Source of the DNA: Frankiales bacterium
GTDB lineage: Bacteria > Actinomycetota > Actinomycetes > Mycobacteriales > SCTD01
Assembly: GCA_025464915.1 (NCBI GenBank)
Contig: JAODNF010000024.1
Span: 1-5,601 of the forward strand
Length of the DNA stretch: 5,601 nt
Direction: 5' to 3'
A program made the translations under genes and the position numbers. Below, piece by piece: positions 5,154 to 5,601 of the stretch; positions within the stretch are counted from its first letter, which is position 1; each line of letters starts with the position of its first letter. The notes under the pieces are model-generated. The model ran no database searches. It was not told the DNA's origin and saw only the letters and a program-made list of their open reading frames with translations.

Positions 5154-5601
5154 ATGGAACTGCCGCTAGCGCACCTGCGGGTGTTGGACCTGCTGCCCGC
5201 CCGGCACGCGGTGCTCGGCCGGCTGCTGGCCGACCTGGGTGCGGACGTGGTGCTCGGCGCGCCGCGTCCGGCCGCTCGCTCGAGGTACGACGAGGTGTGG
5301 CAGCTCGCGTACGACACCGGCAAGCGCACCTCCGGGGCGGCGTCCCTCGCCGAGCTGGCACAGCAGGCGGACGTGGTGCTCGGCACCACGAGCAGCGACG
5401 TGCCGGGCCAGGTGGCGGTGTCCGTGACCGAGTTCGGGCTGACCGGCCCGCGCACCGACTGGCACGGCACCGACGCGGTGCACCTGGCCCTGTCCGGTGC
5501 CCTGTCGCGGATCGGCGTGCCCGGCCGGCCGCCCCTGCTGCCGCCCGGCCGGCTCGGCGCGACGGTCGCCGGGTTCCAGGCGCTGTGGGCGACCCTCGTC
5601 G
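5154..5601 (+). CDS. Family III CoA-transferase (CaiB/BaiF type), 5' part, atypical
   Basis: The first 149 residues of a gene that leaves the window. The opening LRVLDLL (8-14), LLADLGADVV (24-33), GKRTSG (56-61) and TEFGLTGPRTDW (92-103) followed by TDAVHLALSGAL (106-117) match the order of motifs in the N-terminal part of family III CoA-transferases and alpha-methylacyl-CoA racemases, which move CoA between acyl groups or epimerise acyl-CoAs. It is unusual in three ways. The usual AGP after the first strand is absent. The part between GADV and the FGxTGP motif is about 60 residues rather than roughly 100. The position four residues before G140, where active family members usually carry the CoA-accepting Asp, is Ala136. 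It may be the non-catalytic half of a two-domain enzyme (inference). ATG 5154 has GAGG (5142-5145), 8 nt upstream. Confidence 0.8.
   Translation, partial: MELPLAHLRVLDLLPARHAVLGRLLADLGADVVLGAPRPAARSRYDEVWQLAYDTGKRTSGAASLAELAQQADVVLGTTSSDVPGQVAVSVTEFGLTGPRTDWHGTDAVHLALSGALSRIGVPGRPPLLPPGRLGATVAGFQALWATLV

Noticed and set aside
1..5601. CRISPR array, tRNA or rRNA gene, insertion sequence or attachment site
   Set aside because: No spaced identical repeats, no cloverleaf-like sequence, no transposase or integrase motif and no terminal inverted repeats were seen on either strand.

Overview
The window is high-GC DNA with G/C-rich third codon positions, GTG starts and actinobacterial-type families: a linker-bearing solute-binding lipoprotein, a TetR regulator with a TetR-like C-terminal half, and an LAxTG-type wall-sorting tail. 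It most likely comes from an actinomycete (Actinomycetota). The genus cannot be named from this sequence.

Layout from left to right. (1) At 1-524 on the minus strand is the N-terminal part of a branched-chain-amino-acid-type ABC transporter solute-binding lipoprotein, cut by the window edge. (2) At 525-626 is a divergent control region. It holds a perfect 6-bp inverted repeat (593-610) that overlaps the -35 element of a plausible promoter for the lipoprotein. (3) At 627-1328 on the plus strand is a TetR-family repressor. (4) At 1347-4393 on the minus strand is a two-gene operon: first a secreted alpha/beta-hydrolase with a GQSQS nucleophile motif, then an ALDH3-like aldehyde dehydrogenase. 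The stop of the first and the GTG start of the second share the four bases GTGA. The operon converges on the TetR gene with only 18 bp between them. (5) At 4579-4965 on the minus strand is a small helical protein of unknown function with a hairpin just after its stop. (6) At 5154-5601 on the plus strand is the start of a family III (CaiB/BaiF) CoA-transferase that appears shortened and runs off the window.

Taken together (inference), the region looks like an uptake-and-catabolism neighbourhood. An extracellular hydrolase acts on a substrate outside the membrane, an ABC lipoprotein captures small molecules, an aldehyde dehydrogenase oxidises an aldehyde inside the cell, and a CoA-transferase handles acyl-CoA chemistry. 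The TetR protein is placed to control the lipoprotein and itself. The substrate cannot be read from the sequence.

I found no CRISPR array, tRNA, rRNA, insertion sequence, phage gene or recognisable defence or secondary-metabolite system. No non-coding stretch exceeds 300 bases. The most notable points are the apparent LAATG wall-sorting signal on the hydrolase, the atypical CoA-transferase N-terminus, and the operator-like repeat in the divergent promoter region.
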